Shown piece after piece: positions 34,329 through 42,581 of a stretch of DNA of 64,000 nt; position 1 is the first letter of the stretch; every line of letters starts with the position of its first letter. A program made the translations under genes and the position numbers. Below the pieces are notes generated by a model. It ran no database searches. It had not been told where the DNA came from and was given only the letters and a program-made list of their open reading frames with translations. The stretch is taken from the NCBI GenBank assembly GCA_900548385.1, contig URKJ01000003.1, positions 123,411 through 187,410 on the forward strand, given 5' to 3'. This DNA is from an uncultured bacterium. Its GTDB lineage: Bacteria > Verrucomicrobiota > Lentisphaeria > Victivallales > UBA1829.

Positions 34329-35397
34329 CGGTAATAATCTCCTGTTTGTTCGGGTCGCGTTCGATCAATCCTTCGCGGGAATCCCGGACCGGCAGAAGCC
34401 AGCGGCTGCCCGAACCGGGAAGATGGAGCACATCGGAGTTTTCCCGCGGAAACGCCTGTTCCCGGAAAACCCGTTTTTCCGGAGTCCATTCCGTTCCTCC
34501 GGATTTGTATTCCGCATTGATTTCGGCAAGCATTTCTTCGGCTTCCGTGGTGGCTTTCGTCTGCGGATAGTCTTTGATCACCGTTGCGAAATAACGCTGG
34601 GCGACATCGTATTTCCGGTTGTTCTTGTAAAATTTTCCGATGCCGCAGAGCCGGGCGGCAATGATGTTGTACACTTCGTCGCGGGAGCGCTTGATCCATT
34701 CGCTTTTCGGGTCGTCGGGGTGTTTGGCAAGGAACGAGTCGAACGCTTCGAGCGCATGCTGAGCGTTTTTGCCGTCACCGTCGCCGCGCTGCGCAAGCAT
34801 CAGGAGCGCATTGGAGAGTTCAAGAGCGGCATAGCGTGCCTGTTCGGAATCCGGATGCAGTTTGATTGCTTCGGAAAAGTGCCGGATTGCCTGTTCGGGA
34901 TTTCCGTTGTCAAGATAGAGCCGTCCGAGACGCAGCATTGCTTCGGGGGCTTCGGGACCGCAGGGCGCGTTTTTCAGCGCAGCTTCGTAAATCTCAATCG
35001 TGCGGTCGTCTTTTTTGATGAACGGAAGCCAGGAGAGGTAATAATCCCGGTGTCCTTCATAGAATTTACCCCCGATTTCGAACTGACGCTTGACGACTTC
35101 ATAATAGTTGATCCGGGTGACGTGTCCCTGTGCGAGCTGCTGGAGACAATCGAATTCCGCGCCGTATTTCCGTGCTTTCCGGTAAGCTCTTGCGGCGCTG
35201 ATGAGCGCATTGACTTTCTGTATCGGTTCGTCTGCCTGTACCTGCGATTCCAGATAGGAATCCGCGGCGGAGAGGAATTTCCGCTGATTTTCCAGTTCTC
35301 TGCCGGCGGAAAACGCTTCCAAAGCGGCTTTTTCATCGGCGGAAACGGGAAAGACCAGTACGGCGGCGAGGATCAGAAACCATATTTTCAAGCGCAT
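34315..35397 (-). CDS. BamD-like exported TPR protein
   Basis: A 360-residue protein with a signal peptide (cleavage near VSA, residue 20) and five or so tetratricopeptide-like repeats. The segments ALRLGRLYLDNGNPEQAIRHF and YDVAQRYFATVIKDYPQTK are clear TPR helices; the last is typical of BamD/YfiO and YbgF. It lacks an obvious lipobox cysteine, unlike BamD. Being first in the lptE-murF-murE operon, it is likely an envelope-assembly factor, but TPR proteins vary widely. Confidence 0.65.
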   Translation of the reverse strand: MRLKIWFLILAAVLVFPVSADEKAALEAFSAGRELENQRKFLSAADSYLESQVQADEPIQKVNALISAARAYRKARKYGAEFDCLQQLAQGHVTRINYYEVVKRQFEIGGKFYEGHRDYYLSWLPFIKKDDRTIEIYEAALKNAPCGPEAPEAMLRLGRLYLDNGNPEQAIRHFSEAIKLHPDSEQARYAALELSNALLMLAQRGDGDGKNAQHALEAFDSFLAKHPDDPKSEWIKRSRDEVYNIIAARLCGIGKFYKNNRKYDVAQRYFATVIKDYPQTKATTEAEEMLAEINAEYKSGGTEWTPEKRVFREQAFPRENSDVLHLPGSGSRWLLPVRDSREGLIERDPNKQEIITDDML

Positions 35398-35517
35398 AAA
35401 CAGTTTTTCTCTTCCAAATCGTTTGTTTTATTCCGGTTTGCGGACTATCTTATCAATGTTTCACTAATGTAGCACGGATTTGATGAAATCGCAAATGAAA
35501 ACCGGAATAAAGTTGCA

Positions 35518-36639
35518 ATGAAGATTCTACAGATATTGACGGAACTCGGACCGGGAGGGGCGGAACGCGTGGCGCTGGATCTGTCGGCGGAACTGCTGCG
35601 GCGCGGACATGATGTTTCCCTGGTTGTATTGAAATCCCCGCCGAAGAACCGTGCGCTCGCCGATCGTTTTCTCGCGCTGCGGATCGTGCCGGAATATCTG
35701 CACATGGATCGGGCGTCCGAATTGTACCGTCTTTATTTTCTGCGGAAAAGCATTCAGCGGATCGCGCCGGATGTCTGCCATTCCCATCTGATGCACCCGA
35801 ATCTCTGTGCGCGGCTGGCGATGGCCGGACTCGGCATTCCGCTTCTGAATACCGTTCATATCAGCGAGCGCCGTCCCGGAAAGGGGATTTATTTTGCGCT
35901 GGACCGTCTGACGTTTCCACTCTGTTCCGCCTGCAATGCCGTTTCGTTTGCCAGTGCGCGGTTTCATGAGGAGATGACCGGATTGGAAACGGGGACGATC
36001 AGCGTGATCTATAACGGAGTGAACCCGGTTCCGCCTCCCGCTCCGGACTATCTGTCCACTCTGAAACACCGCTGGGGGCTGGACGGCTGTTCCCGGATCA
36101 TCGGATCCGTCGGACGGCTTGATTTCCAGAAAGGATACGATCTTCTGCTGTCGCTTCTGCCGGAACTTTCCGCGCGGGTTCCCGCAGGGGAGCGGTGGGG
36201 AATCGTGATTGTCGGCGAGGGACCGGAAATGGAGTCGCTCCGGGCGCTTGCCGCGAAGGCTCCGGCGAACCTGACTGTGGTTCTTCCGGGGTTTCTGGAC
36301 TCCGCCCGGCAGGCGGTCTTTCTGTTCGATGCTTTTGTGATGCCGTCCCGGTATGAGGGCTATGGTCTCGTGCTTGCGGAGGCGATGACGACCGGCGTTC
36401 CCGTGGTGGTGAATCCGGTGGATTCCCTGCCGGAGCTCTGCCGCTTTTACCGGAATCATGCGATGGCGGATTTTGAGTCGCCGGAGCGGAAAGCGGAGAC
36501 TGCGGCGATCCTTGCGGAGTCTGTTTGCAGACCGAAATGCAGTCCGCAGGTCATTTCCCGGAAAGACGAGATGGCGGACCGCTATATCCGATTGTATGAG
36601 AATCTGCTTGGAACGAGGCGGAAGAAAAAGAAAAACTGA
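35518..36639 (+). CDS. GT4-family glycosyltransferase
   Basis: A 373-residue retaining glycosyltransferase of GT-B fold. The N-terminus ILTELGPGGAERVALDL carries the acceptor-side glycine loop, and the C-terminal domain has VGRLDFQKGYDLLL and the E-x7-E motif in SRYEGYGLVLAEAM. It is cytosolic and probably adds a sugar to a lipid or surface polysaccharide. The poly-lysine end RRKKKKN is unusual but may only aid membrane contact. It is divergent from the BamD-like gene and faces the FKBP gene. Confidence 0.85.
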   Translation: MKILQILTELGPGGAERVALDLSAELLRRGHDVSLVVLKSPPKNRALADRFLALRIVPEYLHMDRASELYRLYFLRKSIQRIAPDVCHSHLMHPNLCARLAMAGLGIPLLNTVHISERRPGKGIYFALDRLTFPLCSACNAVSFASARFHEEMTGLETGTISVIYNGVNPVPPPAPDYLSTLKHRWGLDGCSRIIGSVGRLDFQKGYDLLLSLLPELSARVPAGERWGIVIVGEGPEMESLRALAAKAPANLTVVLPGFLDSARQAVFLFDAFVMPSRYEGYGLVLAEAMTTGVPVVVNPVDSLPELCRFYRNHAMADFESPERKAETAAILAESVCRPKCSPQVISRKDEMADRYIRLYENLLGTRRKKKKN

Positions 36640-36678
36640 CAGCTGCGTCAGAGCGGAACTGTCAGTTCTGTTGCCGGA

Positions 36679-36709
36679 AACGCCGCAGACGGAATCCGCG
36701 GCGTTTTTT
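36679..36709 (+). terminator. Terminator between GT4 and FKBP genes
   Basis: AACGCCGC and GCGGCGTT form an 8-bp stem around an 11-nt loop, and six Ts close the plus-strand side (four remain after the stem). It lies between converging genes and probably stops the glycosyltransferase transcript. A second 9-bp inverted repeat (AACTGACAG / CTGTCAGTT, about 36634-36668) lies directly upstream over the stop codon. Confidence 0.8.
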
Positions 36710-36716
36710 GGTCGTG

Positions 36717-37346
36717 TTATTTTTTGATACCGAGGAGTTCGACCTCGAAGATCAGCATCTGATCCGGACCGATCTGCTGTCCGGCGCCGCGTTTTCCGTA
36801 GGCGAGGGCGGCGGGAATGAAGAGTTTGTATTTGCTGCCGACCTGCATCAGCTGGAGGGCTTCGGTCCAGCCGGGAATCACGCCGCCGACGGGGAAGGTT
36901 GCGGGCTCTCCGCGCTGAACGGAGCTGTCGAACACGGTTCCATCCGGCAGAGTTCCGGTATAGTGCACGGTAACAACGCTCTGTCTGGTCGGCTTTTCGC
37001 CGTCGCCCTGTTTCAGAACTTTGTACTGGAGTCCGGAACCGGTGACGATGACGTCTTTATCTTCCTTGTTCTTCGCGAGGAATTCCGCTTCCTGCTTCTG
37101 ATTTTCCGCGCCTGCGGCGGCTGCCTGCTTTTCAGCTGCTGCCCGGAGATTCTGCTGGAATTTCTGCATCAGCTCCATGAATTCCTGCTGTCCGACCTGC
37201 GGTTCGGCATTCCGGAACACATCGGAGATTCCGGCGATCGCCGCGTCGAGGTTGACGGTCACGGGGAGTTTTTTGAACGACATTCCAATGTCCATGCCGA
37301 GGCAGTAACTGGTTTTGTCGCTGTCGTTTTGTAGAGAGATGCTCAT
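36717..37346 (-). CDS. FKBP-type peptidyl-prolyl isomerase
   Basis: A 209-residue protein with an N-terminal FKBP_N dimerisation part (residues 1-95; KTSYCLGMDIGMSF) and a C-terminal FKBP domain (residues 105-207; VTVHYTGTLPDG, TVFDSS, GVIPGWTEAL). It lacks a signal peptide and therefore resembles cytoplasmic FklB rather than periplasmic FkpA. It catalyses proline isomerisation in folding proteins. It is a single gene, divergent from iorA. Confidence 0.9.
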   Translation of the reverse strand: MSISLQNDSDKTSYCLGMDIGMSFKKLPVTVNLDAAIAGISDVFRNAEPQVGQQEFMELMQKFQQNLRAAAEKQAAAAGAENQKQEAEFLAKNKEDKDVIVTGSGLQYKVLKQGDGEKPTRQSVVTVHYTGTLPDGTVFDSSVQRGEPATFPVGGVIPGWTEALQLMQVGSKYKLFIPAALAYGKRGAGQQIGPDQMLIFEVELLGIKK

Positions 37347-37448
37347 GATAATTCCTTCCTTGAGTATTATGGTTGCTGTACAATAGCCGGGTTTGCCGGA
37401 TATTCAAGAGGTTTTCTGAAAAAACGGAAAAAACTGCCTGTTTTCATC

Positions 37449-37476
37449 TTGAAAAACGCCGGATGTGTGATAATGT
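37449..37476 (+). promoter_or_regulatory. Promoter of the iorA-iorB-paaK operon
   Basis: TTGAAA (37449-37454) and TAATGT (37471-37476) are 16 bp apart, about 50 bp before the iorA ATG. Confidence 0.5.
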
Positions 37477-37525
37477 TTCGGAATCATTTAAAAAGATGAA
37501 TTTTTTACCAGGAAAGGTTTGAATA

Positions 37526-39118
37526 ATGTCCCGAAAACGAATTCTCAGCGGGGATGAGGCCGTTGCCTACGGTGCTCTTGCCGCTTCGGTCCGTCTGGGC
37601 TCCGGATATCCCGGAACCCCGTCTACGGAGATACTGGAAACATTGGCGAAGATCGGCGGAGCAGCTGAATGGGCGCCGAATGAAAAGGTCGCTCTCGAAG
37701 TGGGAATCGGCGTTTCGTTCGGCGGAGGACGGAGCATCGTCACGATGAAACACGTCGGTCTCAATGTTGCCGCCGATCCGCTGTTTACGCTGACCTATAC
37801 CGGAGTCAACGGCGGACTCGTGATCGTTTCCGCGGACGATCCGGGGCTTGCGTCCAGCCAGAACGAGCAGGATAACCGCAACTATGCGAAAGCCGCGAAG
37901 ATGCTGATGCTGGAACCCGCCGATTCGCAGGAGGCTTATGATTTCACGATTCGCGCGTTTGAACTTTCCGAACGCTTCAATACGCCGGTCCTGCTGCGGA
38001 TGACGACGCGCGTCTGTCATTCGCAAACCGTTGTGGATCTGCATGGGGAAGCGGAACCGTTCCGGCAGAAACCGTATGTGAAGAATATTCAGAAAAACGT
38101 CATGGTTCCCGCATTCGCAAAGAAAGCGCATGTGCGGCTTGAAAACACGATGAAGGAGCTCGCGGAGTTCGCGGAAACGTCGGATCTGGAACAGGTCAAG
38201 TCCGGTTCTCCGGAGCTCGGCGTGATCTGTTCGGGGATTGCCTGGCAGCATGTCTGCGAAGCCGCGCCGGAGGCGTCGGTCCTGAAACTCGGTCTCACCT
38301 GGCCGCTGCCGATGAAACGGATTGCGGAATTCGCCGGATCGGTGAAACGGTGCGTCGTAATCGAAGAGGGAGACCGTTTCCTTGCGGATGCGATTGCCGC
38401 CGCCGGAGTGAAAGTGGAGGCGAAAGATGAGTCCCTGCTGTTCGGCGAGCTGAACGTGAACCGGGTCAGGAAACAGCTCGAACGGAACTTCGTGCCGGAT
38501 CCCGCACCCGTTCCGGGACGTCCCCCGCAGCTTTGTCTCGGATGTCCGCACCGGAAATCGTTTGAAACTCTGCGCGATCTCGGCTGCATCGTTTCCGGCG
38601 ACATCGGCTGTTATACGCTTGGAACGCTTCCGCCGTTCAGCGCGATTGATATGTGTGTCTGTATGGGCGCCAGCATCGGCGTCGGACTCGGCCTGCGCCG
38701 CTCCCTGCCGGAGAACGAGGCCCGGAAAGTCGTCAGCGTAATCGGTGACAGCACGTTCCTGCACAGCGGGATTACCGGGATTGTGGAGATGGTCTACAAC
38801 CGTCCTGCGACCGGACATCTGGTCATCATTCTCGACAACTCCACAACGGCGATGACCGGGCTTCAGGAAAATCCTGCGACCGGACACCTGCTGAATATGG
38901 ACCCCGCTGCGCCGATCAGTCTGGAGGCGCTCTGCCGCGCCTGCGGCGTGGATCATGTGGACATTCTGGATACCACGCTGGAAACGGAACGGTTCAAAAA
39001 TCTGGTACAGGAACGGCTGAATTCGAATGACGTCAGCGTGATCATTGCGCGGCGTCCCTGTATTCTGCAAATGAAGAAAATGGCGAAATTCGCGAAAAAG
39101 AGCGGAGGCGCAAAATGA
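37526..39118 (+). CDS. iorA: Indolepyruvate:ferredoxin oxidoreductase alpha subunit, no ferredoxin domain
   Basis: IorA oxidises aryl-2-keto acids made by transamination of aromatic amino acids to aryl-acyl-CoA with thiamine diphosphate. The 530-residue protein has the N-terminal pyrimidine-binding fold and the C-terminal TPP domain with CLGCPHRKSFE, GDIGCYTLGTLPP and CMGASIGVGLG (about residues 345-400). Family members of about 600-650 residues end in two [4Fe-4S] ferredoxin motifs. Here the protein stops shortly after IARRPCILQ, without any such Cys cluster. The natural stop overlaps the iorB ATG (ATGA), so this is not a frameshift. Confidence 0.88.
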   Translation: MSRKRILSGDEAVAYGALAASVRLGSGYPGTPSTEILETLAKIGGAAEWAPNEKVALEVGIGVSFGGGRSIVTMKHVGLNVAADPLFTLTYTGVNGGLVIVSADDPGLASSQNEQDNRNYAKAAKMLMLEPADSQEAYDFTIRAFELSERFNTPVLLRMTTRVCHSQTVVDLHGEAEPFRQKPYVKNIQKNVMVPAFAKKAHVRLENTMKELAEFAETSDLEQVKSGSPELGVICSGIAWQHVCEAAPEASVLKLGLTWPLPMKRIAEFAGSVKRCVVIEEGDRFLADAIAAAGVKVEAKDESLLFGELNVNRVRKQLERNFVPDPAPVPGRPPQLCLGCPHRKSFETLRDLGCIVSGDIGCYTLGTLPPFSAIDMCVCMGASIGVGLGLRRSLPENEARKVVSVIGDSTFLHSGITGIVEMVYNRPATGHLVIILDNSTTAMTGLQENPATGHLLNMDPAAPISLEALCRACGVDHVDILDTTLETERFKNLVQERLNSNDVSVIIARRPCILQMKKMAKFAKKSGGAK

Positions 39119-39588
39119 ATATTGACACCATCAACGTCGTCTTTGCCGGAATTGGCGGACAGGGCGTGATCCTTGCCAGCGACCTGCTGACAGCGGCTGC
39201 GTTCCGCAGCGGATTCGATGTAAAAAAGAGTGAACTGCACGGGATGAGCCAGCGCGGCGGATCCGTTTCCAGCGATGTCCGGTTCGGTTCGAAAGTGTGG
39301 AGCCCGATGATTCCGGAGGGCAAGGCTGATTTCCTGGTTTCTCTCGCGGAGGATCAGGTGGAAGTCTGCCGGCATTTGCTGAAACCGGGCGGGATCGTGC
39401 TTGCCCCTTCGATGTTCGGGGACTATGATCCCGGCCGCAGCATCAATATTGCGATGCTCGGTGCTCTGAACGCGCATCTCCATCTTTCGGACGGGATTTG
39501 GGCGCAGCTGCTGGAAGAGACGTTCTCCGGCGATCTGCTGCCCGTCAATCAGGAAGCGTTCCGCAAAGGTGCGGAGTTTATTCGGTAA
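39115..39588 (+). CDS. iorB: Indolepyruvate:ferredoxin oxidoreductase beta subunit
   Basis: A 157-residue gamma-type catalytic-domain subunit with the INVVFAGIGGQGVILASD opening (residues 6-23) and the conserved KKSELHGMSQRGGSV motif. It is shorter than the usual 180-200 residues and lacks part of the C-terminal helix region. It overlaps iorA by four bases, and paaK starts 15 bp later. With iorA it forms the oxidoreductase that feeds the CoA ligase/ACT genes. Confidence 0.88.
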   Translation: MNIDTINVVFAGIGGQGVILASDLLTAAAFRSGFDVKKSELHGMSQRGGSVSSDVRFGSKVWSPMIPEGKADFLVSLAEDQVEVCRHLLKPGGIVLAPSMFGDYDPGRSINIAMLGALNAHLHLSDGIWAQLLEETFSGDLLPVNQEAFRKGAEFIR

Positions 39589-39603
39589 CGGGAGGTCCGG
39601 CGT

Positions 39604-40935
39604 ATGCTTTCCAGACACTACAATCCGGTCAGTGCGCAGGATTATATCCCGCGTCCGCTTCTGCGGCAGGTTCAGCTTCAGCGTCTTCAGAAGATCGTGG
39701 CGCATGAATACAGCAATGTGGAATTTTACCGCAGGCGCATGGATGAGAAAGGAGTGAAACCTTCCGATATCCGTTCGCTGGAGGATATTGCAAAACTGCC
39801 GTTCATGATGAAGAAGGATCTGCGCGACACTTATCCGTTCGGTCTGTTTGCGCTGGACATGAAACAGGTGGTCCGTCTCCATGCGTCCAGCGGCACGACG
39901 GGAAAACCGATCGTGGTCGGCTACACGAAAGAGGATATCGACGTGTGGGTCGGCTGCATGATGCGTGCGCTCGCGATGGCGGGAGTGGACCGCGGCGATA
40001 TTATCCAGAACTCCTACGGTTACGGTTTGTTCACCGGCGGACTCGGTGCGCATTACGGAGTGGAGGCTCTCGGCGCGACGGTCGTTCCGACTTCAGGCGG
40101 CAATACCGAACGGCAGATCATGCTGATGCGTGATTTCGGCGTCACCGGCATCTGCTGTACACCGACTTACTTTATTCATCTCTGCGAAAAAGCGGGGCAG
40201 ATGGGCGTCGATCTGCGCGAACTTCCGATCCGGGTCGGCGTATTCGGAGCGGAGCCGTGGACTGAAGGAATGCGCAAACGCATTGAAGAGCTTTCCGGGA
40301 TTGAGGCGTTCGACATTTACGGACTTTCCGAAATGAGCGGTCCCGGTGTCGGGATCGAATGCGGATGTCATGACGGCATTCACATTTTTGAAGACCACTT
40401 CTATCCGGAGATCATTGATCCGGAAACCTGCGAGGTTCTGCCGGACGGCGAAGAGGGCGAACTCGTGTTCACCACGATTTCCAAATTCGCCATGCCGATG
40501 ATCCGTTACCGGACCCGCGACATAACGAAGATCATCGCCGAGCCGTGTGCCTGCGGACGCACGATCCGCCGGATCGCCCGCATTTCGCGCCGGAGCGATG
40601 ATATGTTCATCATCCGCGGAGTCAATGTGTTCCCGTCGCAGATCGAAACCGGGCTTCTTGCCGTGGAAGGCGCACTGCCGCACTACCGCATCGTCCTGAC
40701 CCGCCGGGAGGATGGACTGGACGATATGCTGATCGAAGTCGAAGTCAACGAGGAAAGCGTCAGCGACAAAGTCCGTGCGATGGAGGAACTTCAGCATAAA
40801 TTCGCACATTCCGTGGAACGGATCCTCGGAATCCGCGCCCCGGTGAGGATCGTTCCCCCGAACACGATTCCCCGGAGTGAGGGCAAGGCAAAACGGGTTT
40901 TCGATCTGCGGAATGAAAATAAACAGAAATCCTGA
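39604..40935 (+). CDS. paaK: Phenylacetate-CoA ligase family protein
   Basis: A 443-residue adenylate-forming enzyme. Its phosphate loop is ASSGTTGKPIVVGYT, and it contains the family's YGLFTGGLGAHYG, IYGLSEMSGPGVG and YRTRDI motifs. In anaerobes it stands next to iorAB and converts aryl-acids to CoA esters, or runs in reverse to form ATP. That joint arrangement suggests aromatic amino acid fermentation. It ends 14 bp before the ACT gene; the ATG follows GGAGGTCC. Confidence 0.9.
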   Translation: MLSRHYNPVSAQDYIPRPLLRQVQLQRLQKIVAHEYSNVEFYRRRMDEKGVKPSDIRSLEDIAKLPFMMKKDLRDTYPFGLFALDMKQVVRLHASSGTTGKPIVVGYTKEDIDVWVGCMMRALAMAGVDRGDIIQNSYGYGLFTGGLGAHYGVEALGATVVPTSGGNTERQIMLMRDFGVTGICCTPTYFIHLCEKAGQMGVDLRELPIRVGVFGAEPWTEGMRKRIEELSGIEAFDIYGLSEMSGPGVGIECGCHDGIHIFEDHFYPEIIDPETCEVLPDGEEGELVFTTISKFAMPMIRYRTRDITKIIAEPCACGRTIRRIARISRRSDDMFIIRGVNVFPSQIETGLLAVEGALPHYRIVLTRREDGLDDMLIEVEVNEESVSDKVRAMEELQHKFAHSVERILGIRAPVRIVPPNTIPRSEGKAKRVFDLRNENKQKS

Positions 40936-40949
40936 AAGGAGCGTGTCAG

Positions 40950-41387
40950 ATGAAATTGAAACAACTCTCAGTTTTTGTGGAAAACAAACCGGGTTCGGTG
41001 AGCCGTCCGTGCAAAGCACTGGCGGAGGCGGGGATCAATATTACCACGCTCACTCTTGCCGATACGAAAGATTTCGGCATTCTGCGCTTCATCATTGATG
41101 ACTGGCAGAAGGCGTGCGATGTGCTGAAAGAGAAAAAATTCGCGGTCAGTGTGAACGATGTGATCGCTCTTGAGGTCAGCGATGTTCCCGGCGGACTCTC
41201 CACCGTGCTCGAAACTCTGGAACGTCGCGGCTTGAACGTCGAGTACATGTATGCGTCCGTATACGGCTGCGACAATCGCGCCGTGCTGGTGTTCCGGTTT
41301 GACGATACGGAATCCGCTTTGGAAAAACTGGATGGATGCCCGGAGCTGAAAATCGTCAGCTCCTCGCGTTTCTTTTCCTTGAAATAA
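40950..41387 (+). CDS. ACT-domain protein linked to paaK/iorAB
   Basis: A 145-residue protein made of two ACT domains (about 1-70 and 73-143), each a beta-alpha-beta-beta-alpha-beta unit; the first begins with KQLSVFVENKPGSVSRPCKAL. Such ACT-ACT proteins are commonly encoded beside iorAB and paaK. They are taken to sense amino acids, though their targets are mostly unknown. The spacing (14 bp) puts it in the same operon. Confidence 0.85.
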   Translation: MKLKQLSVFVENKPGSVSRPCKALAEAGINITTLTLADTKDFGILRFIIDDWQKACDVLKEKKFAVSVNDVIALEVSDVPGGLSTVLETLERRGLNVEYMYASVYGCDNRAVLVFRFDDTESALEKLDGCPELKIVSSSRFFSLK

Positions 41388-41406
41388 CATTTTGGGAGGT
41401 TATGAA

Positions 41407-42162
41407 ATGAAATTCTGTAAACAACTTGTCATTGCCGGGCTTTCCGCCATGCCGCTGTTTTTCACCGCATGCTGCACATCCGGACCGGCTCCGTCCGTTC
41501 TTTCGGAAGAGGAGCAGAAGAACATCATTCTGGATGAACCGCTTCAGGATAAACTCGCGTTTGAGTTCATCCGTACATGGCCGACGGAAAACGGGCTTAC
41601 CAATGTGGCGGTCCGCGCCCGGATCCAGACCTACTGCGCGTGGGACTGGGTCTTTGATTCCTATAAAAGTCTTGAGCTCGCATACCGTTTCGCGTGGTTC
41701 AACAAGGACGGCGTGGAAGTTCCCGCAGACAGAAAACCGGTCTGGAACTATGTGACCGTCGGATATGGTGAAGAACTCGGATTCGGTTCCATGTCTCCGG
41801 GCGCCGATGTCAAGACATACAAACTTTTTATCCGTCTTGTGAAACCGGAAGAGGCTGCCGAAGCGGCGAAAGGAACGGAGAGTGCGGAGAACTCCGCCGA
41901 ACCCGCTCCGGAAGAGGATACGGGAAAGACCACCGCAAAGACAGCGGATCAGGTCAAGACGCGTCCCACGTCCGTAACGCCGATCAAAGCCGAAACGAAA
42001 CCCGCGGAAGAGGGAAAAGCGGCACCCAAGACGGCGGATCAGGTCAAGACGCGTCCCACGTCCGTGACGCCGATCCGGCAGGACGTGAAGAAGACACAGG
42101 CGGATGAGGAGGCCGAGGCGGATGCCGCCGCGGCTCGCCAGGCCGCTCCGAACAAGAAATAA
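41407..42162 (+). CDS. YcfL-like lipoprotein with repeated tail
   Basis: This 251-residue lipoprotein precursor has lipobox FTAC (Cys22) and a YcfL/DUF1425-like domain (about 45-150), with LAYRFAWFNKDGVEV as the clearest piece. A low-complexity tail rich in Glu, Ala, Lys and Thr follows. The tail contains the repeat KTADQVKTRPTSVTPI twice, 30 residues apart; the DNA copies (41938-41985 and 42028-42075) match at 46 of 48 bases. The ATG at 41407 follows GGGAGG. YcfL proteins belong to the outer-membrane lipoprotein LpoB/YcfM neighbourhood in enterobacteria; their role is unclear. Confidence 0.65.
   Translation: MKFCKQLVIAGLSAMPLFFTACCTSGPAPSVLSEEEQKNIILDEPLQDKLAFEFIRTWPTENGLTNVAVRARIQTYCAWDWVFDSYKSLELAYRFAWFNKDGVEVPADRKPVWNYVTVGYGEELGFGSMSPGADVKTYKLFIRLVKPEEAAEAAKGTESAENSAEPAPEEDTGKTTAKTADQVKTRPTSVTPIKAETKPAEEGKAAPKTADQVKTRPTSVTPIRQDVKKTQADEEAEADAAAARQAAPNKK
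41938..42075 (+). repeat. Two direct 48-bp repeats in the lipoprotein tail
   Basis: The copies start at 41938 and 42028, exactly 90 bp (30 codons) apart, and differ at two positions. Their near-identity at synonymous sites points to recent tandem duplication of a coding unit. Confidence 0.85.
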
Positions 42163-42203
42163 GGGCTCCGGCTCAAGTGTAACATCAACGAAAAGGAAGA
42201 AAA

Positions 42204-42581
42204 ATGGTAAAACTCGATTTTGCGAAAGGCGGCGGTCTGCTCCCGGCGATTGCCCAGGACTGGAAGACCGGTGATGTCCTCATGCTCGCATACATCAACG
42301 AAGAAGCCTGGAACGAAACCCTGAAAACCGGAAATGCCACCTACTGGACCCGTTCCCGCCAGAAACTCTGGAGAAAAGGCGAAGAGTCCGGCAACGTTCA
42401 GAAAGTCAAGGAGATCTATGTCGACTGTGATGAAGATACCGTGATTTTCAAAGTGGAACAGATCGGCGGAGCCGCCTGTCACGAAGGTTATCACTCCTGC
42501 TTCTTCCGTAAATATGAAAACGGCGAACTCGTCGTGGTCGGCGAACGCGTTTTCGATCCTGCAAAGGTTTACAAGAAGTGA
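42204..42581 (+). CDS. hisI: Phosphoribosyl-AMP cyclohydrolase
   Basis: The 125-residue enzyme opens the purine ring of phosphoribosyl-AMP in histidine synthesis. It shows the metal-binding region VDCDEDTVIFKVEQIGGAACHEG (three Asp/Cys ligands) and a C-terminal HSCFFR. It is the stand-alone HisI type without the HisE domain. No other his gene is here. Its stop shares a base with the MurB-Ddl start (TGATG), suggesting translational coupling of unrelated functions. Confidence 0.92.
   Translation: MVKLDFAKGGGLLPAIAQDWKTGDVLMLAYINEEAWNETLKTGNATYWTRSRQKLWRKGEESGNVQKVKEIYVDCDEDTVIFKVEQIGGAACHEGYHSCFFRKYENGELVVVGERVFDPAKVYKK

Noticed and set aside
37526..39588. Frameshift explaining the short IorA
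   Set aside because: The stop overlaps the iorB start in the usual ATGA manner and no ferredoxin-like sequence is present in other frames.
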